64,000 nt of DNA from Lacibacter sp. H407 (GTDB lineage: Bacteria; Bacteroidota; Bacteroidia; Chitinophagales; Chitinophagaceae). Shown here piece by piece: positions 1 to 8,465 of this stretch (within the stretch, counting starts at the first letter, position 1; each line of letters starts with the position of its first letter). The stretch lies in the NCBI RefSeq assembly GCF_037892605.1, contig NZ_JBBKTU010000001.1, positions 1,984,001 through 2,048,000 on the forward strand, given 5' to 3'. The notes under the pieces were generated by a model. The model was given only the letters and a program-made list of their open reading frames with translations. It did not search any database and was not told where the DNA came from. The position numbers and the translations under genes were made by a program.

Positions 1-1107
1 GAGTACTCTGAACTGCCGGAGGAACGGAAGATAATCAACCAACTTCTCTAATCCCCAGATAAACGGGATGCACATGGAGAAGAGCAGTACCGGAATGGAG
101 CTCAGAAAAAATAAGGATGTGTCTTTTTGTAATCGATATCTGATCGTTTTAAATCTCAATACAATGAGATTTCTGATCAGTCGAATGAGTATAAAAAGAA
201 GGGCAAGAATAGGGATCAGCCCTATGTAAGCGAATCCTTCACCAAAACGTGAAAGTTCACGTGATGGATTACCGAACAGATCTGTTGGATGTGGTAGGAA
301 AATACTTGTCCAGTCAGCAATTGCATAAAAGAAACCCCAGGGGCGTGGAGGCCGGTCTGTAATAACATCCGTAATAAACATGAACAGTTGCAACAGGAGT
401 AAACCCAATGCAGGTGTAAGCCAATTTGCAAGATGTTGCCTGTAAGAAATTTTTCGAAACGCAAAGAGCAGTTTCAATAGCGCAAAACAAAAAAGAAACA
501 TCGCACTCAATGCTGCTAGATAAAAATGCAGCAGACCAAAAAATAGTATTGATAAAACCGAAATAACACTCCACTTAATCAGTTTGCTACTGTTGTTTAT
601 TTGAATAGACAAATACCATGTGATTGGAAAAAAGCAAGCATAACTTAATCCGTAATGGGCCTGTATGCGGATGAGTTGTGGTGAAAAAAAGATAACGAAT
701 AATGCACCCACAGCTGCAAAAAGCGGTTGCACTTTGTAAAAAAGAAGAATCTTGTAGGTAAACCAAACTCCAACTGCAAAACTTAATAATGCACTAATAT
801 TGATGAGTGCAAATCCATAATTCTTCAGTTGCGGAAATAATGCAGAAAGATATTGAAACGGAACTGCCAATGCTACCTGCCCGTCTGCAAACGAAAGATG
901 TTCACCGAATGGATAATTCATGCCGGTGAAGTGCAGTCCCAGATCGTTCTGCAAGTAGTACACAACGCTGAAATAATTTTTCAGACCATCACCTTCTATT
1001 GAAAACATCGAACTGTTGGGGTGAAGCATTACACTTGGAAAAAAAACAAACAACAGCAGTACTGCTGCTATAAAAACCAGTAAGCCTGTTTTGTTTTCCC
1101 TGCTCAT
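1..1107 (-). CDS. Polytopic membrane protein, GT-C glycosyltransferase-like (partial, 3' end outside window)
   Basis: The minus-strand frame is open from an ATG at 1107 to the window edge (369 codons, no stop), so the C-terminus is missing. The translation begins MSRENKTGLLVFIAAVLLLF, a membrane segment, then has EGDGLKNYF at about residues 38-46 and NYPFGEH at 64-70, followed by many hydrophobic helices. An acidic motif in the first extracytoplasmic loop of a multi-helix protein is the usual layout of GT-C glycosyltransferases that use lipid-linked sugars. The ATG overlaps the TGA of the upstream GT2 gene by one base (TGATG), so translation is probably coupled. A polyprenyl-phosphate sugar made by the GT2 and used by this protein is a reasonable inference; substrate unknown. 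Confidence 0.75.
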   Translation of the reverse strand, partial: MSRENKTGLLVFIAAVLLLFVFFPSVMLHPNSSMFSIEGDGLKNYFSVVYYLQNDLGLHFTGMNYPFGEHLSFADGQVALAVPFQYLSALFPQLKNYGFALINISALLSFAVGVWFTYKILLFYKVQPLFAAVGALFVIFFSPQLIRIQAHYGLSYACFFPITWYLSIQINNSSKLIKWSVISVLSILFFGLLHFYLAALSAMFLFCFALLKLLFAFRKISYRQHLANWLTPALGLLLLQLFMFITDVITDRPPRPWGFFYAIADWTSIFLPHPTDLFGNPSRELSRFGEGFAYIGLIPILALLFILIRLIRNLIVLRFKTIRYRLQKDTSLFFLSSIPVLLFSMCIPFIWGLEKLVDYLPFLRQFRVL

Positions 1108-1841
1108 CAGCTATAACGGATTTTCAAAATGTTGAAAAAGCTTTTTATTTCCTGCAATATGATGTGTAGCGCCATCTTCCGTAATTCAATTCCTTCTCTT
1201 AGTTGAACAGGCACAGCAGCGATACGAAGTTCTTTTTCTTTGTGTGCCCGAACAATAAATTCAAGATCGTATAAGTAGCGGTTGGTAACACAGTTTAAAA
1301 ATACAGGTTTTGCTTTCTCAGAAAATCCTTTTAACCCGCACTGTGTATCATCAATACTGATGCTGAATAAAGAACGTATGCCAAAGCGCAGCATTTTTGA
1401 CAGAAGCTGACGACCTGTTCCGATCTTATTGTAGTACACTTTGTTTCTGCTTCCTGCTGCAATATCAACAGCAGTTGAACTTACTTGCTTATAGACGGCA
1501 ACCATACTTTCTGCACGGTATGGGAAATCAATATCAGTAAGCAGATACGACTTTGCAGTTACAGCCGTTACAGCTTTGCGAAGTGCATTTCCTTTTCCTT
1601 TGTTCATTTCGTTTTCGAGAAACAGCAGATCGGGGAATTGTTGCTGTAGATGAATGATCCCATCTTTTACTGCTGCGCCAACAGACCCATCGTTGACGAT
1701 CACCAGTAAAATTTTTTCACTGCCAGCCAATTGTAAGAAATGATTGTATTGCTCCGTCACATTGCTGTGCCAACTTTCCGCCGGATTATAAACCGGTAAA
1801 ATAACAGCACAGTCTGGTATGTCGGGATTTGTTACGATCAA
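1107..1841 (-). CDS. Glycosyltransferase family 2, polyprenyl-phosphate sugar synthase-like
   Basis: 244 residues with the GT-A fold signatures of the Alg5/DPM1-type family: VILPVYNP near residues 13-20, NDGS at 50-53, the metal-binding DID at 103-105 and DTQCGLKGF at 165-173, which is typical of dolichyl/undecaprenyl-phosphate glucosyl- and mannosyltransferases. The likely reaction is transfer of a sugar from a nucleotide sugar to a polyprenyl phosphate at the inner membrane face. No ATG is available near the N-terminus; TTG at 1841 is the best start, five bases after the stop of the upstream lipoprotein gene. It overlaps the downstream GT-C-like gene by one base, forming a three-gene minus-strand unit. 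The sugar cannot be read from sequence. Confidence 0.85.
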   Translation of the reverse strand: MIVTNPDIPDCAVILPVYNPAESWHSNVTEQYNHFLQLAGSEKILLVIVNDGSVGAAVKDGIIHLQQQFPDLLFLENEMNKGKGNALRKAVTAVTAKSYLLTDIDFPYRAESMVAVYKQVSSTAVDIAAGSRNKVYYNKIGTGRQLLSKMLRFGIRSLFSISIDDTQCGLKGFSEKAKPVFLNCVTNRYLYDLEFIVRAHKEKELRIAAVPVQLREGIELRKMALHIILQEIKSFFNILKIRYS

Positions 1842-1846
1842 CTCAG

Positions 1847-2356
1847 TTATTTTTCAAAGACGATCTGAAAATCATCAGCCAACACATTCTGTTTGTTGGC
1901 ATTCCATAAATAAACTTTGCAAACATAGTTGCCCCGAATGTCGGCGGGTAATGTATGAGCCAATATAAGGTTAAACCATTTGCCGTTTGCATCTTGTGGA
2001 TTTAGGTCCGAGCTTTTGTAAGCAATGGTTCGCCCATCTGTCGGATCAGTTACATGTAATACCAATGAAACAGGTTGCGATAACTTACTGCCATACACCC
2101 ACACATTCGCCATAACAGATGGTAATAATTCAGCCGGTTCAATTTGTGAAAAACTTGCGAGGAACGTAGCACTGAACTCACGGTCGGGTGTAATTGCTTC
2201 AGCATATGATCCGCTATGTGCATTTCCTTTTATTACAGGAACGTTTTGCCAGCCAAAACTTTGTTCGTAATCGTTGGTGAACGTGTGTGGAGATGTTTGC
2301 TCTGAACAAGAGCCGAGCAGCAGTACGCAAATTATCGGAACAGCTAATTTCTTCAT
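1847..2356 (-). CDS. Small lipoprotein, hypothetical
   Basis: 169 residues beginning MKKLAVPIICVLLLGSC, a lipoprotein signal with Cys17 as the lipidation site. The mature part is rich in beta-type sequence (ANVWVYGSKLSQPVSLVLHV, YVCKVYLWN) and resembles a jelly-roll carbohydrate-binding or galactose-binding-like fold, but I recognise no named family. It is the first gene of the unit containing the GT2 and GT-C-like proteins (5 bp spacing to the GT2), which suggests a role at the cell surface linked to glycan assembly. That link rests on position only. Confidence 0.75.
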   Translation of the reverse strand: MKKLAVPIICVLLLGSCSEQTSPHTFTNDYEQSFGWQNVPVIKGNAHSGSYAEAITPDREFSATFLASFSQIEPAELLPSVMANVWVYGSKLSQPVSLVLHVTDPTDGRTIAYKSSDLNPQDANGKWFNLILAHTLPADIRGNYVCKVYLWNANKQNVLADDFQIVFEK

Positions 2357-2415
2357 TCGGTTTTGATTGCGTGCAAAATAAGTAAAAATCAGGGCTTTGC
2401 TGTTGTATTAAAACA

Positions 2416-2442
2416 GTTGCGGCGGCCAAAGGCCGCCGCAAC
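2416..2442 (-). terminator. Perfect 12-bp hairpin terminator
   Basis: GTTGCGGCGGCC (2416-2427) pairs fully with GGCCGCCGCAAC (2431-2442) around an AAA loop. Read on the minus strand it follows the stop of the VPS10-type gene at 2466 and is followed by TGTTTTAAT, so it should end that transcript before the lipoprotein gene at 2356. Confidence 0.8.
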
Positions 2443-2465
2443 AAATTATTCATTGTACAAATCAA

Positions 2466-5400
2466 TTATTTCACCCCAATCACCGGCAAACTTTTTTCCC
2501 GGATGAGTTGGTTAAATTTCGGCACATCTTCACTCATTATTTTCTTCAGCTTGTTCAATTGTTCATCGGCCTGTTTGCTTAGCTCGGCAAACACTTCTTT
2601 CGATTGTTTGCTCGGAGCGTTTATACCACTATTTGCAGCATCAAACACACCACTCAGTTTATCGTTAATGCGGATCGGATAGTTTAACGGGTCTTGTCCG
2701 CTCTTCGATTTTGTTTGATACAAGGTTTCTTCAATCGAAGTCAAGTCTTTTGTTATTGCCGTCGCCATGTCTTTAATTTCTTTCGGAACATCTTTACCTT
2801 GTCTTCCTATGAACTCATTGATCTGTGTACGTAATGCACGGATGTCTTTAATGCCTTTCTGTACATCGTTGAACTTTTGCTGCACACTCAACAGGAAATT
2901 GAATTGTTCTTCGTATGCTTCCTGTGTCATCCGGTAATTCGGATCGGCTTTTATGCTGAATGGAACAACAGTTGAATCAGTACCTACTTTCACCATGGCG
3001 AAATAATTGCCGGGTGCTGCAGTAATAGTCCCGGGCGCTCCGTTCCAGAGTATCATGCCTTCGCTTGGCTCCGCAGGAGGATATTGAAGATCCCATGCAA
3101 ATTTGTTCAATCCTTTTTTAATGTCGAGTTTGTCTTTACCATCGGTACTGAATGTTTTGATTGTCTTTTTGTTTTTATCCATAATGCTGATGGATGCTTT
3201 CGTAGAATCAGTTACAGCGTTTGAATAGTAAGTGATCACCAACGGACCTGCAGGATTTTCACCAACATTCTGTGGTACACCAAAGCGACGGCCAAACCGG
3301 TTCATCGGCATACGCCATCCCGGATTCACATCAAACACATGTAAATTTTTATTGGCAACATCTGCTTTTACTTGTTGTAAAACTGTCAAATCATCGATCA
3401 CATAAAAACCTCTTCCTTGTGTAGCAACAATGAGATCATTTTCTTTGATGGTCATGTCGGTAATAGGAACAACCGGCATATTCAATTGGAATGGTTTCCA
3501 GTTGGCACCATCATCAAATGAAATATACATACCGAATTCTGTACCTGCATACAACAATCCCGGACGTTTATGATCTGCACGCATCGCTCTTGTGAAATGC
3601 ATTTTGTTGATACCATTGGTAATGAGTTTCCATGTTTTACCATAGTCCTCTGTTTTGTAGAGGTACGGCGTGTAATCATCCAGCTTGTAACGTGTGCCGA
3701 CAAAATAAGCAGCGCCTTTTTTAAACGGATCAACATCTACACAATTCCACATCATAAATTTGGGCGCATCTTTCGGAGTAACGTTCTCCCAATTCTTGCC
3801 ACCGTCTTTACTTACATTGATCAAGCCATCATCACTACCTGTCCATAATAGATCTTTCTCAACAAAACTTTCTGTTCCTGTAAAAATGGTACAGTAATAT
3901 TCAACACTTGTATTGTCTTGTGTAATTGGTCCGCCACTTGATTTTTGTTTTGATTTATCATTTGTTGTTAAGTCTGGAGAAAGTGCGGTCCATGTTTGTC
4001 CTTCATCTTCTGTTGCAAACAACACATTGCCTGCTGTATAAAGTTTCTTTGGATTATGTGGTGAAAAGAAGATCGGGAAGTTCCATTGAAAACGATACTT
4101 CAACACATCTGCACCTGCACCCATCGGGTTATCGGGCCAAACACTGATGGCTCTGTTCTCGCCTGTCTTATGATCAAGGCGTGATAGATAACCACCATAG
4201 TTGCCACCATACACAATATCCGGATTGGTTGGATCGGCTACTACATAACCACTTTCACTGCCAGCTGTTTCTTCCCAATCCTGTTCGGTAATACCTGCGC
4301 CACTTGTTCTGCTTTTGATACGAACTGTTGAATTATCCTGTTGTGCACCCAAAATGCGATAGGGAAAACTATTATCGGTTGATACACGATAGAATTGACC
4401 CGTTGGTTGATTCATATAGGTACTCCAGTTTGTACCACCATCATAACTAACCTGACCGCCACCATCATCTGCAACGATCATACGTTTGCCATCATTCGGA
4501 TCGATCCACAGATCATGATGATCGCCATGAGGTGTGCGGAGCGATTGAAACGTCCGTCCGCCATCACGGCTGTACATGAAATTTACATTGGGGCAATAAA
4601 CCAGATCAGGGTTTTTTGGGTCAACAAATACTTTGCTGTAATACCATGCACGTTGGCGGATGTTGTTATCGCTGCTCATCAGTTGCCATGTTTCTCCTGC
4701 ATCATCACTGCGAAACAATCCACCGTTTGCATTTTCAAGAATAGTATAAATGCGTTCCGGATTTGATGGTGCGAATGCCACACCCACAATTCCCCATGTT
4801 CCTTTTGGTAATCCTTTTTTGGCAGAAACATTCGTCCATGTTTCACCACCATCCGTTGATTTATACAAACCACTTCCTTCACCACCACTTTCCAAACTGT
4901 GCGGCGTGCGAATTACACGCCACATACCTGCATAGAGTACCAATGGATTTTCAGGCTCCATCACTAAATCAGAAGCACCAGTTTGATTATTTACAAACAA
5001 TGTGCGTTTCCATGTTTTACCACCATCAGTTGTTTTGTACACGCCACGTTCTTCATTTGGTCCAAACAAATGACCAACTACTGCAACCCAAACAACATCC
5101 GGATTTTTTGGATGAATGAGAATGCGAATGATATGACGACCATCTTTCAAACCAATATTTTTCCAGCTTCGTCCACCATCATCGCTGCGCCACATACCGC
5201 CTAAACCTTCGCTCACATTTCCACGCATGGTGTTTTCACCTTCACCCACATACACAATACTTTCATCACTTGGTGCAACAGCAACAACGCCAATCGACGA
5301 GCCAAAATATTTATCGCTGATATTTTTCCAGTTGTTACCACCATCGGTTGTTTTCCAAACACCACCTCCGGTAGCTCCCATGTAAAAAGTTGTTTTGTTG

Positions 5401-5579
5401 GAATAGCTGCCAGCTACTGCAGCACTTCGTCCGCCACGGTAAGGCCCAATGGAACGATACTTTAGTGAGCTGTAAACAGCTTCTTCATTTGAGGCAGAGG
5501 GGGTTGATGTTTGCTTCTTTTGCGCAAACGAAAACAGTACGCTCAAAAGCGTACCTGCAAGCAAGATTGATTTTCTCAT
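2466..5579 (-). CDS. Secreted VPS10/sortilin-type Asp-box propeller protein (copy 1)
   Basis: 1037 residues from ATG 5579 (MRKSILLAGTLLSVLFSFAQ, a clear signal peptide); the frame runs upstream to a TTG at 5636 but that would bury the signal. Eleven Asp-box/BNR motifs of the form (S/T)xDxGxxW are visible, for example TTDGGNNW, SDDGGRSW, STDGGETW and SFDDGANW, indicating one or two large beta propellers. The last 250 or so residues are lysine-rich and helical (KIKD/KQADEQLNKLKKI region), perhaps coiled coil. Such proteins are commonly annotated glycosyl hydrolase or sortilin-like in Bacteroidota; no catalytic residues can be named and enzymatic activity is unproven. No T9SS C-terminal domain is seen. 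A paralogue lies at 8466-11534. Confidence 0.85.
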   Translation of the reverse strand: MRKSILLAGTLLSVLFSFAQKKQTSTPSASNEEAVYSSLKYRSIGPYRGGRSAAVAGSYSNKTTFYMGATGGGVWKTTDGGNNWKNISDKYFGSSIGVVAVAPSDESIVYVGEGENTMRGNVSEGLGGMWRSDDGGRSWKNIGLKDGRHIIRILIHPKNPDVVWVAVVGHLFGPNEERGVYKTTDGGKTWKRTLFVNNQTGASDLVMEPENPLVLYAGMWRVIRTPHSLESGGEGSGLYKSTDGGETWTNVSAKKGLPKGTWGIVGVAFAPSNPERIYTILENANGGLFRSDDAGETWQLMSSDNNIRQRAWYYSKVFVDPKNPDLVYCPNVNFMYSRDGGRTFQSLRTPHGDHHDLWIDPNDGKRMIVADDGGGQVSYDGGTNWSTYMNQPTGQFYRVSTDNSFPYRILGAQQDNSTVRIKSRTSGAGITEQDWEETAGSESGYVVADPTNPDIVYGGNYGGYLSRLDHKTGENRAISVWPDNPMGAGADVLKYRFQWNFPIFFSPHNPKKLYTAGNVLFATEDEGQTWTALSPDLTTNDKSKQKSSGGPITQDNTSVEYYCTIFTGTESFVEKDLLWTGSDDGLINVSKDGGKNWENVTPKDAPKFMMWNCVDVDPFKKGAAYFVGTRYKLDDYTPYLYKTEDYGKTWKLITNGINKMHFTRAMRADHKRPGLLYAGTEFGMYISFDDGANWKPFQLNMPVVPITDMTIKENDLIVATQGRGFYVIDDLTVLQQVKADVANKNLHVFDVNPGWRMPMNRFGRRFGVPQNVGENPAGPLVITYYSNAVTDSTKASISIMDKNKKTIKTFSTDGKDKLDIKKGLNKFAWDLQYPPAEPSEGMILWNGAPGTITAAPGNYFAMVKVGTDSTVVPFSIKADPNYRMTQEAYEEQFNFLLSVQQKFNDVQKGIKDIRALRTQINEFIGRQGKDVPKEIKDMATAITKDLTSIEETLYQTKSKSGQDPLNYPIRINDKLSGVFDAANSGINAPSKQSKEVFAELSKQADEQLNKLKKIMSEDVPKFNQLIREKSLPVIGVK

Positions 5580-5700
5580 GTTCAGTACAATTGGTTGAAC
5601 AGGGAAATTACAAAGGTTTTGCTTGCAAAGCTGCAACTGTAGAATGGATGTGATGAACGGCCGCTCATCTATTTTATAAAAACATTAGTGAAAGCTACAC

Positions 5701-5744
5701 AATCCGGAAATACGGATATGATTGACGGGTTCGTATTTCGGATT
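5701..5744. promoter_or_regulatory. Near-perfect inverted repeat in a divergent intergenic region
   Basis: AATCCGGAAATACG (5701-5714) and CGTATTTCGGATT (5732-5744) are reverse complements apart from one extra G, with a 17-base spacer. The 325-bp region 5580-5904 separates two genes that are transcribed away from each other, so the repeat cannot be a terminator for either. It may be an operator or an mRNA leader structure. A second short palindrome (GATGA/TCATC, 5652-5669) lies nearer the minus-strand gene. A near-consensus box TATCTTTC lies about 30 bp before the plus-strand gene. Confidence 0.45.
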
Positions 5745-5904
5745 GCCACCATCCTTGATTTCTTCCGTTCATCAGCGATATTTCAAAATGAGAAGCAGAC
5801 GCAAAAACGAACGTTGTCAATAAGCAACCGTTCGTCTAATTTTTTCATGGCTGCCTCGTAACCTATTTATCTTTCCATCCGTATTATACTTAAACCTTTT
5901 CATC

Positions 5905-8412
5905 ATGTTACGTCCAATGCTTACTGCTTGTGCCCTGGTTTTATGTGTGTTCGTGCGTGCACAAACGTCAAAACCAATCACTCCAAAGTTTACAGAAAAA
6001 GCTCCTCCCAAATTATTGCCGGCGATGCGAACAACGCAATCGATCAAGATCGATGGATCACTGAATGACTCGGCTTGGAAAGATGCACCGCTTGCAACAG
6101 ACTATGTTGAATTCAGACCGGCAGTGGGCGTAAAGGAAGCGGAAGAAACAAAAACAGTTTCTTATCTCCTTTATTCTGATGAAGGCATTTATTTTGCCGG
6201 CTATTGTTATGAACGCAGCCGTGATAGTATTGCCAGAGAATTAAAAGGCCGTGATGGATTTGGGATGAATGATTATGTGGGGATCATTTTCGATACTTAT
6301 AAAGACAACCTCAACGGCTTTGAATATTTTGTTACTCCACTCAATGAACAATGGGATGCAAAGATGGCACCGAATGCAAATGGTAACAGCGAAGATTTTA
6401 GCTGGAATGCAGTGTGGCAAAGTGCGGTAGTAATGCATGATAATGGCTGGAGTTTTGAAATGTTCATCCCTTATGGCGCTATTCGCTTTGGTAAAAAAGA
6501 TATACAGGATTGGGGTGTGAATATGACACGTCGTCGTCAGAAAACAGGTCAGCAGTACACATGGAACCCCATTGACCCAAACGTCAATGGATTTTTAACA
6601 CAGGAAGGTTTCTGGACCGGCATTACGAATATTAAGCCACCGGTGCGTTTACAATTCTCTCCTTATTTTTCTGTGTATGCCAATCATTTTCCAATTAATC
6701 AACCGGGTGTTAAAAATTTAACCAGCCAGGTGAATGGTGGTTTGGATGTAAAGTATGGATTGAACCAGGCGTTTACACTCGATGCAACATTGATCCCCGA
6801 TTTCGGACAAGTGCAAAGTGATAACCAGGTGCTCAACCTGTCCCCGTTTGAAGTGCAATTCAATGAGTATCGTAATTTCTTTACAGAAGGAACCGAACTC
6901 TTCAGTAAAGGCGGTTTGTTTTACTCACGCCGTATTGGAGGTACACCCATTCATTACGGTAAAGCATCATCGCAGGTAGGCGCAACAGAAAAATTATTAA
7001 AGAATCCATCCGAGTCGAAACTGATCAATGCATCGAAAATATCCGGTCGTACACAAAGCGGATTGGGAATTGGCATTTTAAATGCAGTTACAAAAACACA
7101 GTACGCCACCATTGAAGATGTCAATACAAAAGATCAACGGAAAATTGTAACTGATCCGTTGACCAATTACAATATCATCGTACTCAATCAATCAATGAAG
7201 AACAACAGCAGTGTTTCATTGATCAATACCAATGTTACCCGCAGCGGCGCTGATTACGATGCAAATGTTACAGCCGGTTTGTTTGATCTGAACGATAAAA
7301 AGAATACCTGGAATGTAGGTGGAAAATTTGCAGTAAGTCAGTTGATGGGCTATGGAAAAGACGGAGCGAATGAAAATGGCTACAGTCATAATATTTACTT
7401 TGGTAAAACAAGCGGCCGTTTCAATTTTAACGTTTGGCAGGAATTGACGGATACAAAATATGCACACCGTGATCTTGGCTATTTCACCAATAACAACTTC
7501 CTCGATCATGGCGGAAGAGTCAATTACAAATGGATCGAACCCAAAAGTTGGTACAATAATATTTTTCTGAATCTGAATGGAAGAGTGAGCAAATTATTTA
7601 CTCCGTTTGCAGGTGTAAAAGAAACTTATCAAAACGGTAGTGTCAATTTCAATGCAGAGTTACAAACAAAAAAACTCTGGTGGGTTGGTGCTTATCTTGG
7701 TTACAACACAAAGCAAAATGATTTTTATGAACCCCGTAAAACCGGGATGTACTTTACACGTAACCAAAGCGTAGCTGTTGGCAGCTGGATCAACAGCAAC
7801 CAGGCAAAGAAATATTCATTCTGGTCAGAAGTTTTTGCACGTCGGCATATCAACTTTTACAATCAGTTGGGTGCTGATGCAACGGTGAATCAAACACTCC
7901 GTTTCAACAGTAAATTCTCTGTATCGCACAGGGTAAGTTTTCATCCACGATTTAATAATATGGGCTTCACTACTCTTTCAGGGAACGATGTAGTGTTTGC
8001 TCGTCGTCAGGTAAACACCATCGAGAATATTCTGAATGTGAAGTACAGTTTTACAAATATGATGTGGCTTACATTCCGCATGCGCCATTATGTGAGTACA
8101 GTTGATAACAAAGATTTTTTTCAACTGCAGTCGAATGGAAAACTCCAACCCTTACCCGGTTTCACAGGCGATGTAAACCAGAACCTCAATCTGTTTAATA
8201 TTGACATGGTGTACACCTGGCAGTTTGCACCCGGCAGTTTTATCAATATTGTTTGGAAAAATTCGATTCAGCAGTTTACACGACTTGTTGAGCCGGACTA
8301 TTTTAAAAACTTCGGTAATACGTTGGATGCTGATCAAAATAATAACCTGTCTTTAAAAGTGATCTACTTTCTCGATTATCTTGATATTAAGAAATGGGGG
8401 AAGAAGAAGTAA
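5905..8412 (+). CDS. DUF5916 outer-membrane protein with CBM9-like N-terminal domain
   Basis: 835 residues. MLRPMLTACALVLCVFVRAQ is a signal peptide. Residues about 45-230 (IKIDGSLNDSAWKDAP, then GIYFAGYCYERSRDS and WNAVWQSAVVMHDNGWSFEMFIPY) match the carbohydrate-binding family 9-like domain that precedes DUF5916 in Bacteroidota. The rest is rich in alternating beta strands (FFTEGTELF, FYSRRIGGTP), consistent with an outer-membrane beta barrel. Its function is not known; the N-domain suggests glycan binding at the periplasmic or outer face. It converges with the second Asp-box propeller gene and shares its terminator at 8422-8440. Confidence 0.85.
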   Translation: MLRPMLTACALVLCVFVRAQTSKPITPKFTEKAPPKLLPAMRTTQSIKIDGSLNDSAWKDAPLATDYVEFRPAVGVKEAEETKTVSYLLYSDEGIYFAGYCYERSRDSIARELKGRDGFGMNDYVGIIFDTYKDNLNGFEYFVTPLNEQWDAKMAPNANGNSEDFSWNAVWQSAVVMHDNGWSFEMFIPYGAIRFGKKDIQDWGVNMTRRRQKTGQQYTWNPIDPNVNGFLTQEGFWTGITNIKPPVRLQFSPYFSVYANHFPINQPGVKNLTSQVNGGLDVKYGLNQAFTLDATLIPDFGQVQSDNQVLNLSPFEVQFNEYRNFFTEGTELFSKGGLFYSRRIGGTPIHYGKASSQVGATEKLLKNPSESKLINASKISGRTQSGLGIGILNAVTKTQYATIEDVNTKDQRKIVTDPLTNYNIIVLNQSMKNNSSVSLINTNVTRSGADYDANVTAGLFDLNDKKNTWNVGGKFAVSQLMGYGKDGANENGYSHNIYFGKTSGRFNFNVWQELTDTKYAHRDLGYFTNNNFLDHGGRVNYKWIEPKSWYNNIFLNLNGRVSKLFTPFAGVKETYQNGSVNFNAELQTKKLWWVGAYLGYNTKQNDFYEPRKTGMYFTRNQSVAVGSWINSNQAKKYSFWSEVFARRHINFYNQLGADATVNQTLRFNSKFSVSHRVSFHPRFNNMGFTTLSGNDVVFARRQVNTIENILNVKYSFTNMMWLTFRMRHYVSTVDNKDFFQLQSNGKLQPLPGFTGDVNQNLNLFNIDMVYTWQFAPGSFINIVWKNSIQQFTRLVEPDYFKNFGNTLDADQNNNLSLKVIYFLDYLDIKKWGKKK

Positions 8413-8421
8413 TAAAAAGAA

Positions 8422-8440
8422 CGTCCCGTTTTGCGGGACG
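8422..8440. terminator. Bidirectional terminator between convergent genes
   Basis: CGTCCCG (8422-8428) pairs with CGGGACG (8434-8440) with a 5-base loop; A-rich sequence lies on the left and CTCTTTT on the right, so it can serve both the DUF5916 gene and the convergent propeller gene ending at 8466. Confidence 0.8.
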
Positions 8441-8465
8441 CTCTTTTATACGCTTTACGATATTA

